From Brevundimonas pondensis (GTDB lineage Bacteria; Pseudomonadota; Alphaproteobacteria; Caulobacterales; Caulobacteraceae): a stretch of DNA of 64,000 bases. Both the position numbers and the translations under genes were made by a program. The stretch spans positions 1-64,000 of the forward strand of contig NZ_CP062006.1 of assembly GCF_017487345.1 (NCBI RefSeq), written 5' to 3'. Positions 1-10,022 of the stretch are shown piece by piece; position 1 is the stretch's first letter; each line of letters opens with the position of its first letter. The notes under the pieces were generated by a model. That model had not been told where the DNA came from. It saw only the letters and a program-made list of their open reading frames with translations, and made no database searches.

Positions 1-1446
1 ATGACGGGCATGACGGATCCTGACCGTATCTGGAACGAGGCGGCCGGCCGCCTGAAGACCGAGATCGGCGACGGGCCCTTCAGCAGCTACATCGCGCCCT
101 CGGCCGTGCGACTGGATGCGAGCGGCAATCTGATCCTGGTGACGCCGACCGCCTATGCGCGGGACTGGGTGCGCAAGAACGCCTTGCGTCGCATGAACGA
201 GCTGTGGCTGGGCCTGGACGGCCTGTCGCGTCGTCTGGACGTGCGCTGCCGCGCCGAGGTGGGCTCGCCCGCCCCGGCCACCGCCTTCCCCGTCGGCGAG
301 GCCCCGCGCCTGGCCTCGGTCGGCGGCGTGGTCGCGCCGACGCCGGTTTCCGCCCTCAACGCCTCGACCTTCGCCCCCTCGACCGACGGCGCCCGCGCCG
401 TCCGCGCCGCCGGTCTGCAGGAGCGCCTGACCTTCGACAGCTTCGTGGAAGGTCAAGGGAACGCCTTCGCCCTGGCCATCGCCAAGCAGGTCGCCAGCTG
501 GGCCGACGGCCATTTCAACCCGGTCTTCTTCTGCGGCCCCTATGGCTACGGCAAGACCCACCTGCTGAACGCCATCGCCTGGGAGGCGCAGCGCCTGCGC
601 CCGGACGCCAAGGTGGTCTATCTGACCGCCGAGCGTTTCCTCTCGACCTTCGTGCGCGCCATGCAGGACCGCTCGACCGCGGCCTTCAAGGAAAGCCTGC
701 GCTCGGCCGACATGCTGCTGCTGGACGACGTCCAGTTCGTCGGCGGCAAGACCTCGACGCAGGAAGAACTGCTCAACACCCTGACCTCGCTGATCGAGGA
801 CGGCAAACGCATCGTCCTGTCGGCCGACCGCGCCCCGACCGCCCTGACCGACGTGGAGCCGCGTCTGCGTAGCCACCTGGCCGCCGGCCTGACCTGCCCG
901 GTCGAAGCCGCCGACCGCAATCTGAAGATCGCCGTGGCCCAGTCGCGTCTGAACGCCTTGGCCAAGCTGGGCGTCGTCTCGGGCGAGGCCCGGACTGACG
1001 TGCTGGAGCACCTGGTGGACCGCACCCCCGGCTCGATGCGTGAACTGGAAGGCGCCGTGAACACCCTGGCCGCCGTCGCCGGCGCCCGCCTGTCGACCCT
1101 GGGCGTGGACGAGGCGCAAAGCCTGCTGGGCGTCGCCCTGCGTGGCGGACCCGAGCGCCGCATCACGGTGGACGAGATCCAGAAGACGGTCGCCGACCAC
1201 TTCAACCTGAAGCAGGCCGATCTGCTGAGCGAGCGTCGCACCCGCGCCATCGCCCGCCCGCGCCAGATCGCCATGTATCTGTGCAAGCAGCACACGACCC
1301 GCTCCTATCCCGACATTGGCCGTCGCTTCGGCGGGCGCGATCACACGACCGTCCTGCACGGCGTGCGCAAGATCGAGGAGCTGATGCCCAAGGAAGAACA
1401 GATCGCCCGCGACGTGGAAGCCCTTACCCGCAAGCTGCGCGGCTAA
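1..1446 (+). CDS. dnaA: chromosomal replication initiator protein DnaA
   Basis: DnaA binds DnaA boxes and melts the origin in its ATP form. The 481-residue product shows the usual order: N-terminal domain I (about 1-80), an Ala/Pro/Val-rich linker (about 85-140), an AAA+ domain with Walker A GPYGYGKTH at 179-187 and Walker B LLLLDDVQF including D242/D243, and a C-terminal DNA-binding domain with RRTRAIARP at 412-420 and GGRDHTT at 444-450. Length is normal for alphaproteobacteria. Translation can begin at base 1 or at the in-frame ATG at base 10. The window opens on the start codon, so promoter and ribosome-binding site cannot be judged. It is followed on the same strand by dnaN after 142 bases. 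Confidence 0.98.
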   Translation: MTGMTDPDRIWNEAAGRLKTEIGDGPFSSYIAPSAVRLDASGNLILVTPTAYARDWVRKNALRRMNELWLGLDGLSRRLDVRCRAEVGSPAPATAFPVGEAPRLASVGGVVAPTPVSALNASTFAPSTDGARAVRAAGLQERLTFDSFVEGQGNAFALAIAKQVASWADGHFNPVFFCGPYGYGKTHLLNAIAWEAQRLRPDAKVVYLTAERFLSTFVRAMQDRSTAAFKESLRSADMLLLDDVQFVGGKTSTQEELLNTLTSLIEDGKRIVLSADRAPTALTDVEPRLRSHLAAGLTCPVEAADRNLKIAVAQSRLNALAKLGVVSGEARTDVLEHLVDRTPGSMRELEGAVNTLAAVAGARLSTLGVDEAQSLLGVALRGGPERRITVDEIQKTVADHFNLKQADLLSERRTRAIARPRQIAMYLCKQHTTRSYPDIGRRFGGRDHTTVLHGVRKIEELMPKEEQIARDVEALTRKLRG

Positions 1447-1462
1447 AGCTCCACCGCAGGCC

Positions 1463-1471
1463 TGTGGATAG
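1463..1471. promoter_or_regulatory. DnaA-box-like 9-mer
   Basis: The sequence TGTGGATAG, 17 bases after the dnaA stop, differs at one position from the consensus TGTGGATAA (reverse complement of TTATCCACA). It lies in the dnaA-dnaN spacer, a common place for DnaA autoregulatory or origin boxes. Only one box was found by eye and there is no adjacent AT-rich unwinding element, so this spacer is not called an origin. The match could be chance. Confidence 0.4.
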
Positions 1472-1549
1472 CGGGGGCAGACGTCGTCGGATGTCGGCCC
1501 CCCGTTGCCCCCGCCGCTCAATGCGCTAGTGTTTCAGCCCATCCTTACG

Positions 1550-1571
1550 GCGACGCTGCAAAAGGCGTCGC
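1550..1571 (+). promoter_or_regulatory. stem-loop in the dnaN leader
   Basis: GCGACGC at 1550-1556 pairs perfectly with GCGTCGC at 1565-1571 around an 8-base A-rich loop, 17 bases before the dnaN ATG. There is no T-run, so it is not a typical intrinsic terminator. It could limit read-through from dnaA or structure the dnaN 5' untranslated region. No function is shown by the sequence. Confidence 0.4.
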
Positions 1572-1588
1572 GGCCCGGGCGAGACCAC

Positions 1589-2707
1589 ATGCAGCTGACC
1601 ATCGAACGTTCCGCGCTCCTGAAGGCCCTTGGCCATGTTCAGAGCGTGGTCGAGCGCCGAAACACCATTCCGATCCTGTCGAACGTGCTGCTGAGCGCCG
1701 GGCGCGACCGCCTGTCCTTCGCCGCCACCGACCTCGACATGGAGATGGTCGACGAGGCCGAGGCCCAGGTGAACGTCGAGGGCCAGATCACGGCCCCGGC
1801 CCACACCCTGTATGAAATCGTCAAGAAGCTGCCGGACGGCGCCGAGGTCTCGCTGACCTATTCGGGCGACGATCCGCGCCTGGTCATCTCGGCCGGGCGT
1901 TCGCGCTTCAACCTGCCGGTCCTGCCGGCCGGCGACTTCCCGGTCATGTCCACCGAGACCTCGGGCGCGCGCTACAGCCTGCCCAAGGAGGACCTGGCCC
2001 GTCTGATCGACAAGACCCGCTTCGCTGTCTCGACCGAAGAGACGCGCTATTATCTGAACGGCCTCTATCTGCACACGGTTTCGGACGGCGGCATTCCGCT
2101 GCTGCGCGCCGTGGCCACCGACGGCCACCGTCTGGCCCTGGCCGAGACCCCGGCGCCGGAAGGCGCGGCGGGCGGTCCCGGCGTCATCGTGCCGCGCAAG
2201 ACCGTGGACCAGGTCCGCCGCCTGCTGGACGACGGCGCCGGTCCGGTCGAGGTCCAGGTCTCGGCCCAGAAGATCCGCTTCGAGTTCGGCCACGCCAGCC
2301 TGACCTCCAAGGTCATCGACGGGGCCTTCCCCGACTATCTGCGCGTCATTCCCAAGGGCAACGACAAGCAGGCCGACATCGACAACGCCCTCTTCTCCAA
2401 GGCCGTCGATCGCGTGGCCACCATCTCGGCGGAAAAGAGCCGCTCGGTGAAGCTGGCCTTCGACAATGACCGGGTGAAGCTGACCGTGCGCAACATGGAA
2501 GCCGGCCAGGCCGAGGAAGAGGTCGAGATCGGCTATTCCGAAGAGCCGTTCGAAATCGGCTTCAACGCCCGCTATCTGCTGGACGTCGCCGGCCAGATCA
2601 CCGGCGAGACCGCTCACTTCAAATTCGCCGACCCGGCGTCGCCGACGCTGGTGCTCGATCCGGCCGATCCGGGCGTGCAGTACGTGCTGATGCCGCTGCG
2701 GGTGTGA
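1589..2707 (+). CDS. dnaN: DNA polymerase III subunit beta (sliding clamp)
   Basis: DnaN dimerises into the ring that tethers DNA polymerase III to DNA. The ATG at 1589 gives MQLTIERSALLKALGHVQSV, the standard clamp N-terminus, and a 372-residue protein of normal length. The reading frame is open further upstream to 1505, but that extension (MPPPLNALVFQPI...) does not resemble DnaN. Three repeats of the clamp fold are expected; recognisable segments are RRNTIPILSNVLL near residue 22 and the C-terminal end YVLMPLRV, typical of the family. The stop overlaps the GTG start of the next gene (GTGA), suggesting translational coupling. Confidence 0.97.
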   Translation: MQLTIERSALLKALGHVQSVVERRNTIPILSNVLLSAGRDRLSFAATDLDMEMVDEAEAQVNVEGQITAPAHTLYEIVKKLPDGAEVSLTYSGDDPRLVISAGRSRFNLPVLPAGDFPVMSTETSGARYSLPKEDLARLIDKTRFAVSTEETRYYLNGLYLHTVSDGGIPLLRAVATDGHRLALAETPAPEGAAGGPGVIVPRKTVDQVRRLLDDGAGPVEVQVSAQKIRFEFGHASLTSKVIDGAFPDYLRVIPKGNDKQADIDNALFSKAVDRVATISAEKSRSVKLAFDNDRVKLTVRNMEAGQAEEEVEIGYSEEPFEIGFNARYLLDVAGQITGETAHFKFADPASPTLVLDPADPGVQYVLMPLRV

Positions 2708-3177
2708 GTGAGCATCGGCGGGTCATAGCCGCCCGACGCCTGCCTAACATCTGGCGGTTATCGTTCTTTGCGCTGTACGCACTGGCCGCCTTCGCCCTGA
2801 CGAGGGCGGAGGACCCGTTGCTGTCGTTGTTCGGCTGGATATGGGGCGCTTTAGTTGGGTTGTTCGCCATCCAAATCCTGATGGGCGCGCTATTTCCCCG
2901 GAACATCGTCCTTTCGGCAGAGGGTTTTCAGGTTTCGGGGCTGAGGCGACGGCCGCTTGTGCGTTGGAGCAGCGTTGAAAGGTTCTGGGTGCTGCGCACC
3001 CCGCTATTCAGCTATGTGCTGTATGCGCTGACCGGGCAGCTCCGGCGGGAGAATTTCGGTCTATGGGTTTTCCGTGGGCTGCCGTCGGAAGCTGATGGCC
3101 GTTTGTTGCCTGTCTACGAACTGAAGGCGGATGCCCTGCTGGAGGTGCTGCATGACTGGAAAACACGATACGGGTAA
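2704..3177 (+). CDS. hypothetical membrane protein, PH-like C-terminal half (paralog 1)
   Basis: A 157-residue protein of unknown function. Two hydrophobic segments (about 19-35 and 42-65) precede a soluble half with VLSAEGFQVSGLRRRPLVRW followed by SSVERFWV and ending LLEVLHDWKTRYG. This layout (two membrane helices, then a beta-rich domain with an xRWxxVxxF motif) resembles bacterial PH-like domain proteins, but that is only a guess. GTG is chosen as the start because it overlaps the dnaN stop. The gene at 3322 encodes a diverged paralog with the same segment order. It sits between dnaN and recF, where many genomes have no gene. Confidence 0.75.
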   Translation: MSEHRRVIAARRLPNIWRLSFFALYALAAFALTRAEDPLLSLFGWIWGALVGLFAIQILMGALFPRNIVLSAEGFQVSGLRRRPLVRWSSVERFWVLRTPLFSYVLYALTGQLRRENFGLWVFRGLPSEADGRLLPVYELKADALLEVLHDWKTRYG

Positions 3178-3236
3178 TGACGGCGCTTACGCCAGCGGTC
3201 AGACGCCGCCGGCGGTTTCAGGGATGAGCGGATAGA

Positions 3237-3329
3237 TTGAGCCTCACCTCCCTCGCCCTCACCGACTTCCGTTCCTGTGCGAGCGCCAGCCTGCCGGTTT
3301 CCGGCGGGGGCGTGGTGCTGCATGTCTGA
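3237..3329 (+). pseudogene. truncated duplicate of the recF 5' end
   Basis: From TTG 3237 the frame reads [19 protein letters not shown] and VSGGGVVLH before TGA at 3327-3329. The true recF at 3908 reads [19 protein letters not shown] and VSGGAVVLH before its Walker A. By hand, bases 3246-3324 match 3914-3992 at 73 of 79 positions, offset 668. The upstream bases GATAGA are shared too. Homology stops exactly at recF codon 28, just before the P-loop, where the neighbouring paralog's coding sequence begins. This is a remnant, not a functional gene: it lacks the P-loop and everything after it. Confidence 0.9.
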
Positions 3330-3876
3330 CGACGGCGACCCACCGGTCACGGTGATACGAAAGGCGCGGTGGCGGACTGTCGCAGGGGTCGCCATTTCTG
3401 CCGTTGGTCTCTGCATCGTTGCGGGAATCCACGGGTTCTTGTGGGTCATCATGGGCCGGGAGGTCTTTCTCGACGGGTTCCGTGAGGAGCCGTTCTTGTC
3501 GGCGTTGGGCCTTGTGCCCCTGCTTGTCGTCGCCCTCCAACTGGGTATCGCCATACGTGCGATATGGTGGGGGGACACCATTACCTTGGGTCGGTCAGGC
3601 TTCCGTTCCCATGTCCGTGGCCACTCACGTTTTGTCCGATGGGACGACGTGAAGCAGTTTCGCGTGGAGCGTCCAGCCGCCAGCATGCATGATGTTGTCG
3701 GCTGGGATCATCAGGACGACGCCTTCAACGGCAATCCGGTGTGGGAAGGCTTCAGGGCTGAGGGGGAGAGAACCACCACGCTCGACTGCGATCTTGGTTG
3801 GGGATGGCAGGATGGGGCGGTGGCGGTTTGTGCGACGCTGGAAGCCTGGCGAATTCGCTATTCGGGCGAGGCGTGA
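3322..3876 (+). CDS. hypothetical membrane protein, PH-like C-terminal half (paralog 2)
   Basis: A 184-residue protein of unknown function, paralogous to the product of 2704-3177. The chosen ATG lies inside the last codons of the recF fragment; a longer GTG start at 3277 would translate the fragment in a wrong frame (MRAPACRFP...) and is unlikely. Residues about 19-40 and 51-76 are hydrophobic. The soluble half has LGRSGFRSH, then FVRWDDVKQFRVERP, which aligns with LVRWSSVERFWVLRT in paralog 1, and it ends ATLEAWRIRYSGEA against LEVLHDWKTRYG. There is no good Shine-Dalgarno sequence at either start, so expression is uncertain. recF begins 31 bases downstream. Confidence 0.65.
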   Translation: MSDDGDPPVTVIRKARWRTVAGVAISAVGLCIVAGIHGFLWVIMGREVFLDGFREEPFLSALGLVPLLVVALQLGIAIRAIWWGDTITLGRSGFRSHVRGHSRFVRWDDVKQFRVERPAASMHDVVGWDHQDDAFNGNPVWEGFRAEGERTTTLDCDLGWGWQDGAVAVCATLEAWRIRYSGEA

Positions 3877-3907
3877 CGCCTGTGATCCAGCCCGATAGAG
3901 AGGGCAG

Positions 3908-5035
3908 GTGATCACCTCCCTGGCCCTCACCGATTTCCGTTCCTATGCGAGCGCCAGCCTGTCGGTTTCCGGCGGGGCTGTGGTGCTGCATGGGCCGAAC
4001 GGGGCGGGCAAGACCAATCTGCTGGAGGCCATCAGCCTGTTGACCCCGGGCAAGGGGCTGCGCGGGGCGACGGCGCAGGAGATGGGGCGGCGCGAGCCGG
4101 GCGAGGCCGTGGGCCGGGCCTGGGCCGTCATGGTGACGCTGGATGAAGACGGCGAAGAGGTGCGTCTGGGCACCGGGGTGCAGACGCCGGGCGCCGCGCG
4201 GCGCATCGTCCGTATCGACGGCGAGACGGCGCCGCCGGGACGGCTGCTGGATCATCTGCGCCCGGTCTGGGCCACGCCCGAGCAGGACCGGCTGTTTTCG
4301 GACGCGCGGGCGGGGCGGTTGCGCTTCTTCGACCGGCTGGTGTTTGCGGCCGATCCCGACCATGCGGCCACGGTCTCGACCTATGAGAAGGCTCTGCGCG
4401 AGCGGCTGAAGCTGCTGACCGACGGGGCGGAGGGCCGACCCGCCGATCCCCTCTGGCTGGATGCGCTGGAGGCGCGGCTGTCCGAGGCCGGGGCGCGGGC
4501 CGCCGTGGCGCGGACGCGGGCGCTGGCGGCGCTGCAGGCGGGCATCGACGCGCGCGACGACCGGCCCTTTCCCCAAGCCGATCTGGGCCTGACCGGCCCG
4601 GCCGAGGAGATGGCGGCGGCGGGGGCGGACGAGGCCGATGTGGTCGGCATGCTGGGCGAGGGCTTTGTGCGAGCGCGGGCGCGCGACGCGGCGGCGGGCC
4701 GCTCGCTGTTCGGGCCGCACCGTTCGGACCTGACGGCCCTCCACCGTGAAAAGAACCGGCCCGCCGCCGAGGGGTCTTCGGGCGAGCAGAAGGCCCTGGT
4801 GCTGAACCTGATCCTGGCCCAGGTCGGGCGGCTGGCGGGACAGAAGGCTCAGCCGGTTCTGCTGCTGGACGAGGCCCCGGCCCATCTGGACGAGGCCCGC
4901 CGCGCCGCCCTGTTCGACGAGATCGAGGCCCTGCGCTTGCAGGCCTTCATGACCGGGACCGAGCGCAGCCTGTTCGCCGCCCTGGAAGGGCGGGCGCAGT
5001 TTGTGGCGGTCGAGAGCGGCGGTCTGTCCGCCTAG
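3908..5035 (+). CDS. recF: DNA replication and repair protein RecF
   Basis: RecF is an SMC-like ATPase that helps load RecA at single-strand gaps. The 375-residue product has Walker A GPNGAGKT at 29-36, the ABC signature [16 protein letters not shown] near 290-305 and Walker [13 protein letters not shown] near 318-330. GTG 3908, preceded by GAGAGGG, gives the family N-terminus (I-T-S-L-x-L-x-x-F-R-S). The stop overlaps by three bases the stop of the convergent acetyltransferase gene. The first 28 codons are duplicated at 3237-3324. Confidence 0.97.
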   Translation: MITSLALTDFRSYASASLSVSGGAVVLHGPNGAGKTNLLEAISLLTPGKGLRGATAQEMGRREPGEAVGRAWAVMVTLDEDGEEVRLGTGVQTPGAARRIVRIDGETAPPGRLLDHLRPVWATPEQDRLFSDARAGRLRFFDRLVFAADPDHAATVSTYEKALRERLKLLTDGAEGRPADPLWLDALEARLSEAGARAAVARTRALAALQAGIDARDDRPFPQADLGLTGPAEEMAAAGADEADVVGMLGEGFVRARARDAAAGRSLFGPHRSDLTALHREKNRPAAEGSSGEQKALVLNLILAQVGRLAGQKAQPVLLLDEAPAHLDEARRAALFDEIEALRLQAFMTGTERSLFAALEGRAQFVAVESGGLSA

Positions 5036-5760
5036 GCGTCGGCGGCGTTATCGAAGATGATGTCCCAACGTCCAAAGGCCTTCATGCCTGTGCTGGCTGC
5101 GGCGGCGACAGAAGGATGGTTGTCGAGCTGGCAGCGGTATTGCAGCGCAAACCCGCCTTCACGGGCGACCTGATGCATCAGTCGGATCAATCGCCCTGCG
5201 TGGCCCTGCCCCCTGAAGGGCGGCGCCGTCAGGACGCCCATGTCCAGCAGGCGGCTTTCGCCCCAGGGATACATGCTGGCGACGCCCGCCAGCTCGCCCT
5301 GGTGGAAGGCGCCGAAGACGGACCAATGATCAAGCTCGACATAGGCGGCGTCCATGTCGGCTTCTGTGATGTCCGCGCAGAAGGCCGTGAACATGCCCTC
5401 ATCCGCAGCCGTCAGGCGGCGCGCGGTTTCGGGCGAAAGCGGCGCCCGCGTTTCCGTCGTCGCATTCGCCGGGAAGTAGAACAGGTGATCTGCGCCGTGA
5501 AAGCGGGCGCCGGCCTCCTGCGTTCGCTGGCGAAACAGCTCAAGGCTGAGGCTCTCCTTGCCTGACACGTTCAGGCGTCGGGCCAGCGCGGGGCGGATCA
5601 GGGCGTGGACTGTCCCCGCGGCTGTTTCCAGAATCTGGCCCAGCTGCTCTTCATCTTTCAGATCGTCGCTGACGCTCAGTCGAAACGTCTCGTCGGCGTA
5701 CAGAAGATCGCCTTTGGCGAAGGCCTCGCGCCAATGGTCGGCGACCGGAGTGGGGAACAT
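5032..5760 (-). CDS. GNAT family N-acetyltransferase
   Basis: Predicted acetyl-CoA-dependent acyltransferase with unknown substrate. The 242-residue product has a GNAT fold in its second half: beta-strand [21 protein letters not shown] (about 170-190) contains the acetyl-CoA pyrophosphate-binding R/Q-x-x-G-x-G/A pattern (RGQGHAG). The N-terminal half (about 1-110) is helical and unlike a single-domain GNAT, so it may recognise the substrate. ATG 5760 is chosen because AAAGGAAAA lies just upstream; the frame is open to 5832 without support. It is convergent with recF and divergent from gyrB. Confidence 0.85.
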   Translation of the reverse strand: MFPTPVADHWREAFAKGDLLYADETFRLSVSDDLKDEEQLGQILETAAGTVHALIRPALARRLNVSGKESLSLELFRQRTQEAGARFHGADHLFYFPANATTETRAPLSPETARRLTAADEGMFTAFCADITEADMDAAYVELDHWSVFGAFHQGELAGVASMYPWGESRLLDMGVLTAPPFRGQGHAGRLIRLMHQVAREGGFALQYRCQLDNHPSVAAAASTGMKAFGRWDIIFDNAADA

Positions 5761-5858
5761 GGCGTTTTCCTTTTGCAGGCCCGAAGGGGCGTTGTTCTTG
5801 CGGGCGCCGCAGCAGACTCCGATAGCCGACAAGGAGTGGCTTTTCCCGTCAAATTTCC

Positions 5859-5864
5859 TATATA
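5859..5864 (+). promoter_or_regulatory. possible -10 element for gyrB
   Basis: TATATA in the 200-base divergent spacer between the acetyltransferase and gyrB, in an otherwise GC-rich context, is the best -10-like hexamer ahead of gyrB. The -35 region 17 bases upstream (TGGCTT) is poor. A transcript starting near 5872 would have a leader of about 90 bases carrying the hairpins at 5901-5939. Confidence 0.3.
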
Positions 5865-5900
5865 TCTGAGACCTCGGGGCGCGGTGATTTGCGACCTGAT

Positions 5901-5939
5901 GCGGACGGCTGAGAGGCCGTCTTTTCCCTGTCCGTCCGC
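5901..5939 (+). promoter_or_regulatory. mutually exclusive hairpins in the gyrB leader
   Basis: GACGGC at 5904-5909 can pair with GCCGTC at 5916-5921, followed by TTTT at 5922-5925: a small terminator-like hairpin. GCGGACGG at 5901-5908 can instead pair perfectly over 8 bases with CCGTCCGC at 5932-5939, which consumes the left arm of the first hairpin. The two cannot form together. This is the shape of an attenuator, 22 bases before the gyrB start. Pairing is seen in the sequence; regulation is inferred. Confidence 0.5.
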
Positions 5940-5948
5940 GGACCCTGA

Positions 5949-8390
<2,442 letters not shown>

Positions 8391-8426
8391 CGGCGGACCA
8401 CTGGTCCTGATGACAAGGAATGAAGT

Positions 8427-8453
8427 CGTCCGTGGGTCAGTTCACCGCGGACG
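8427..8453 (+). terminator. possible gyrB terminator hairpin without U-tract
   Basis: CGTCCGTGG at 8427-8435 pairs with CCGCGGACG at 8445-8453 (one T-G wobble) around a 9-base loop, 37 bases after the gyrB stop. There is no following T-run. Such hairpins occur downstream of genes in GC-rich genomes, but this one is weak evidence for termination. Confidence 0.35.
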
Positions 8454-8565
8454 GTCGAGCGTTTAGCTGTTTGAACCAAGCTCTACGCCTTTCCTCCATT
8501 CGATCAGGGCGTGGGAGCAAGGGCTATGGATAGGCTACCGCCGTGCCTTGAAAGAAAGCTCGAGG

Positions 8566-9009
8566 TTACCCGCCGTGTTGTCCATCGATGAAGGCTTTGA
8601 TCGATGGACTGGCTGTGTCGCCGGCGTGTTGGTTGTCGCAGGCGATGGACTTGATATAGGCGCCAAGGCTGGCCGCGGAGGGGCGGTCCCATTCCGCTTC
8701 GGGGTCGGGGTAGCGCGCTTCCTCGGCTCCATTGGCGCCGTATTCGATCTCCATCACGATGCGGGCCTGGCTGGTCGCGCATCGGATCGCGTATTCATTG
8801 ATCTTGTGGCTGTAGTCGCCGGAACTGACGGGCAGAGGGATGCGCGCGACCATGATCGTCGTGTCATCGCCCACTGTTGCTATGCTGGACAGGTCCGCAA
8901 GATAGACGACACGGGCACTGCTTGAGATCGAGCTCCATGACTCGGCCAACGCGCCGAAGGCGGGGCTCGTGGCGGCCAGTACGACGGATGCAATGATGGA
9001 CAGCTTCAT
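8566..9009 (-). CDS. exported protein, surface-adhesin-E-like
   Basis: A 147-residue protein with an N-terminal signal peptide (MKLSIIASVVLAATSPAFGALA, cleavage about 22). The remainder has the pattern of small exported proteins in the surface-adhesin E group: a strand region VVYLADLSSIATVGDDTTIMVAR, a conserved NEYAIRCATSQARI containing one cysteine, and a C-terminal helix with IACDN. The two cysteines could form a disulfide. AGGAAATC precedes ATG 9009. Family assignment is from remembered pattern only; the role is unknown. It is transcribed away from the divergent hydrolase gene at 9113. Confidence 0.7.
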   Translation of the reverse strand: MKLSIIASVVLAATSPAFGALAESWSSISSSARVVYLADLSSIATVGDDTTIMVARIPLPVSSGDYSHKINEYAIRCATSQARIVMEIEYGANGAEEARYPDPEAEWDRPSAASLGAYIKSIACDNQHAGDTASPSIKAFIDGQHGG

Positions 9010-9112
9010 GATTTCCTCCCCAGGATGAGACCGAGTTCACACCCGGCGCGTTGATTTTTCAACTGGAGACGCGCGTCGATGAATCGCCACTATCTCCGCT
9101 CAGGTTCGGGTC

Positions 9113-10018
9113 ATGTTCCGTTTCTTCAGGATGCTTGCGTTCGCTTTGGCGCTTCTGGCTCCGACGCCGAGCGATGCGATGGAACCCGCGCCCGCGGCCG
9201 CCCGGGCGAGGGGTTTTGTCTCTGACAGGATCGTGGTCGAGAGCCGGGGGCAGGGGCCTGACGTCATCCTGATCCCAGGTCTGGCCTCGACTTCGGCGGT
9301 CTGGGCGCGGACGGCCGGCGCCCTAGAGGGGCGGTATCGGGTGCATCTGGTGACGGTGCGTGGTTTCGGCGAGGTGCCGCCGGGCGGCAACGCCGAGGGA
9401 CTGGTCGGCGGACCGGCGGCGGCGGAGATCCGGCGCTATATCAACGAGAAGGGTCTGACGCGGCCCGCGATCATCGGCCATTCGATGGGTGGCCAGATCG
9501 CCCTGCGGGTCGCTGCCGACGCGGGGCCGCGCGTCGGCCGGGTCATGGTGGTCGACGCCTCGCCCTTCTTCCCCTCCCTGATCAGTGCGGGGGCCACGAC
9601 CGGCGACGTCGAACCCCTGGCGCGGCTGGCCTATCAGGGCCTGCTGCTGTTCGGCGATGAGGCGTTGAAGACCCAGGCCAGCGGCATGGGGGCGGAAATG
9701 GGCGGCGCCGCCGACAGCCTGTTCGGGACCCTGGGCTGGCAGGGCGGCGACCGGCGCACCCTGGCGCAAGGCCTCTATGAGGTGATGACGGTCGATCTGC
9801 GCGCGCGTCTGCCCGCCATCACCGCGCCCGTCACCGTCGTCTATGGCTGGAGCGCCGACGATCGCAGCCCGCGCAGCCATATCGACGGCCTGTTCCGCGC
9901 CAGCTACCGTTCCCTGCCGCGCCCGGCCGCCTTTGAACGGATCGAAGGGGCCGAGCACATGGTCATGATCGACCGCCCCCGTCAGTTCCAGCAGGCGGTC
10001 GAACGCTTCCTGCGCTGA
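9113..10018 (+). CDS. exported alpha/beta hydrolase
   Basis: Predicted secreted serine hydrolase of 301 residues. A signal peptide (about 1-22, MFRFFRMLAFALALLAPTPSDA) precedes an alpha/beta-hydrolase fold with oxyanion strand VILIPGLAST (about 51-60) and nucleophile elbow IGHSMGG with S124. The likely acid is near VYGWSADDRSPRS (about 243-255) and the catalytic histidine is in GAEHMVMIDRP (about 281-291). Substrate is unknown; the fold covers esterases, lipases and haloperoxidase-like enzymes. It converges with the S41-like gene four bases away. Confidence 0.9.
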   Translation: MFRFFRMLAFALALLAPTPSDAMEPAPAAARARGFVSDRIVVESRGQGPDVILIPGLASTSAVWARTAGALEGRYRVHLVTVRGFGEVPPGGNAEGLVGGPAAAEIRRYINEKGLTRPAIIGHSMGGQIALRVAADAGPRVGRVMVVDASPFFPSLISAGATTGDVEPLARLAYQGLLLFGDEALKTQASGMGAEMGGAADSLFGTLGWQGGDRRTLAQGLYEVMTVDLRARLPAITAPVTVVYGWSADDRSPRSHIDGLFRASYRSLPRPAAFERIEGAEHMVMIDRPRQFQQAVERFLR

Positions 10019-10022
10019 GGCG

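Noticed and set aside
1447..1588. Chromosomal origin between dnaA and dnaN
   Set aside because: Only one DnaA-box-like site is visible and there is no AT-rich unwinding tract; in Caulobacterales the origin is usually upstream of dnaA or elsewhere, outside this window.
3237..3329. Short TTG-started peptide gene for the recF fragment
   Set aside because: It is a homologous fragment of recF with the P-loop missing, so it is called a remnant, not a functional gene.
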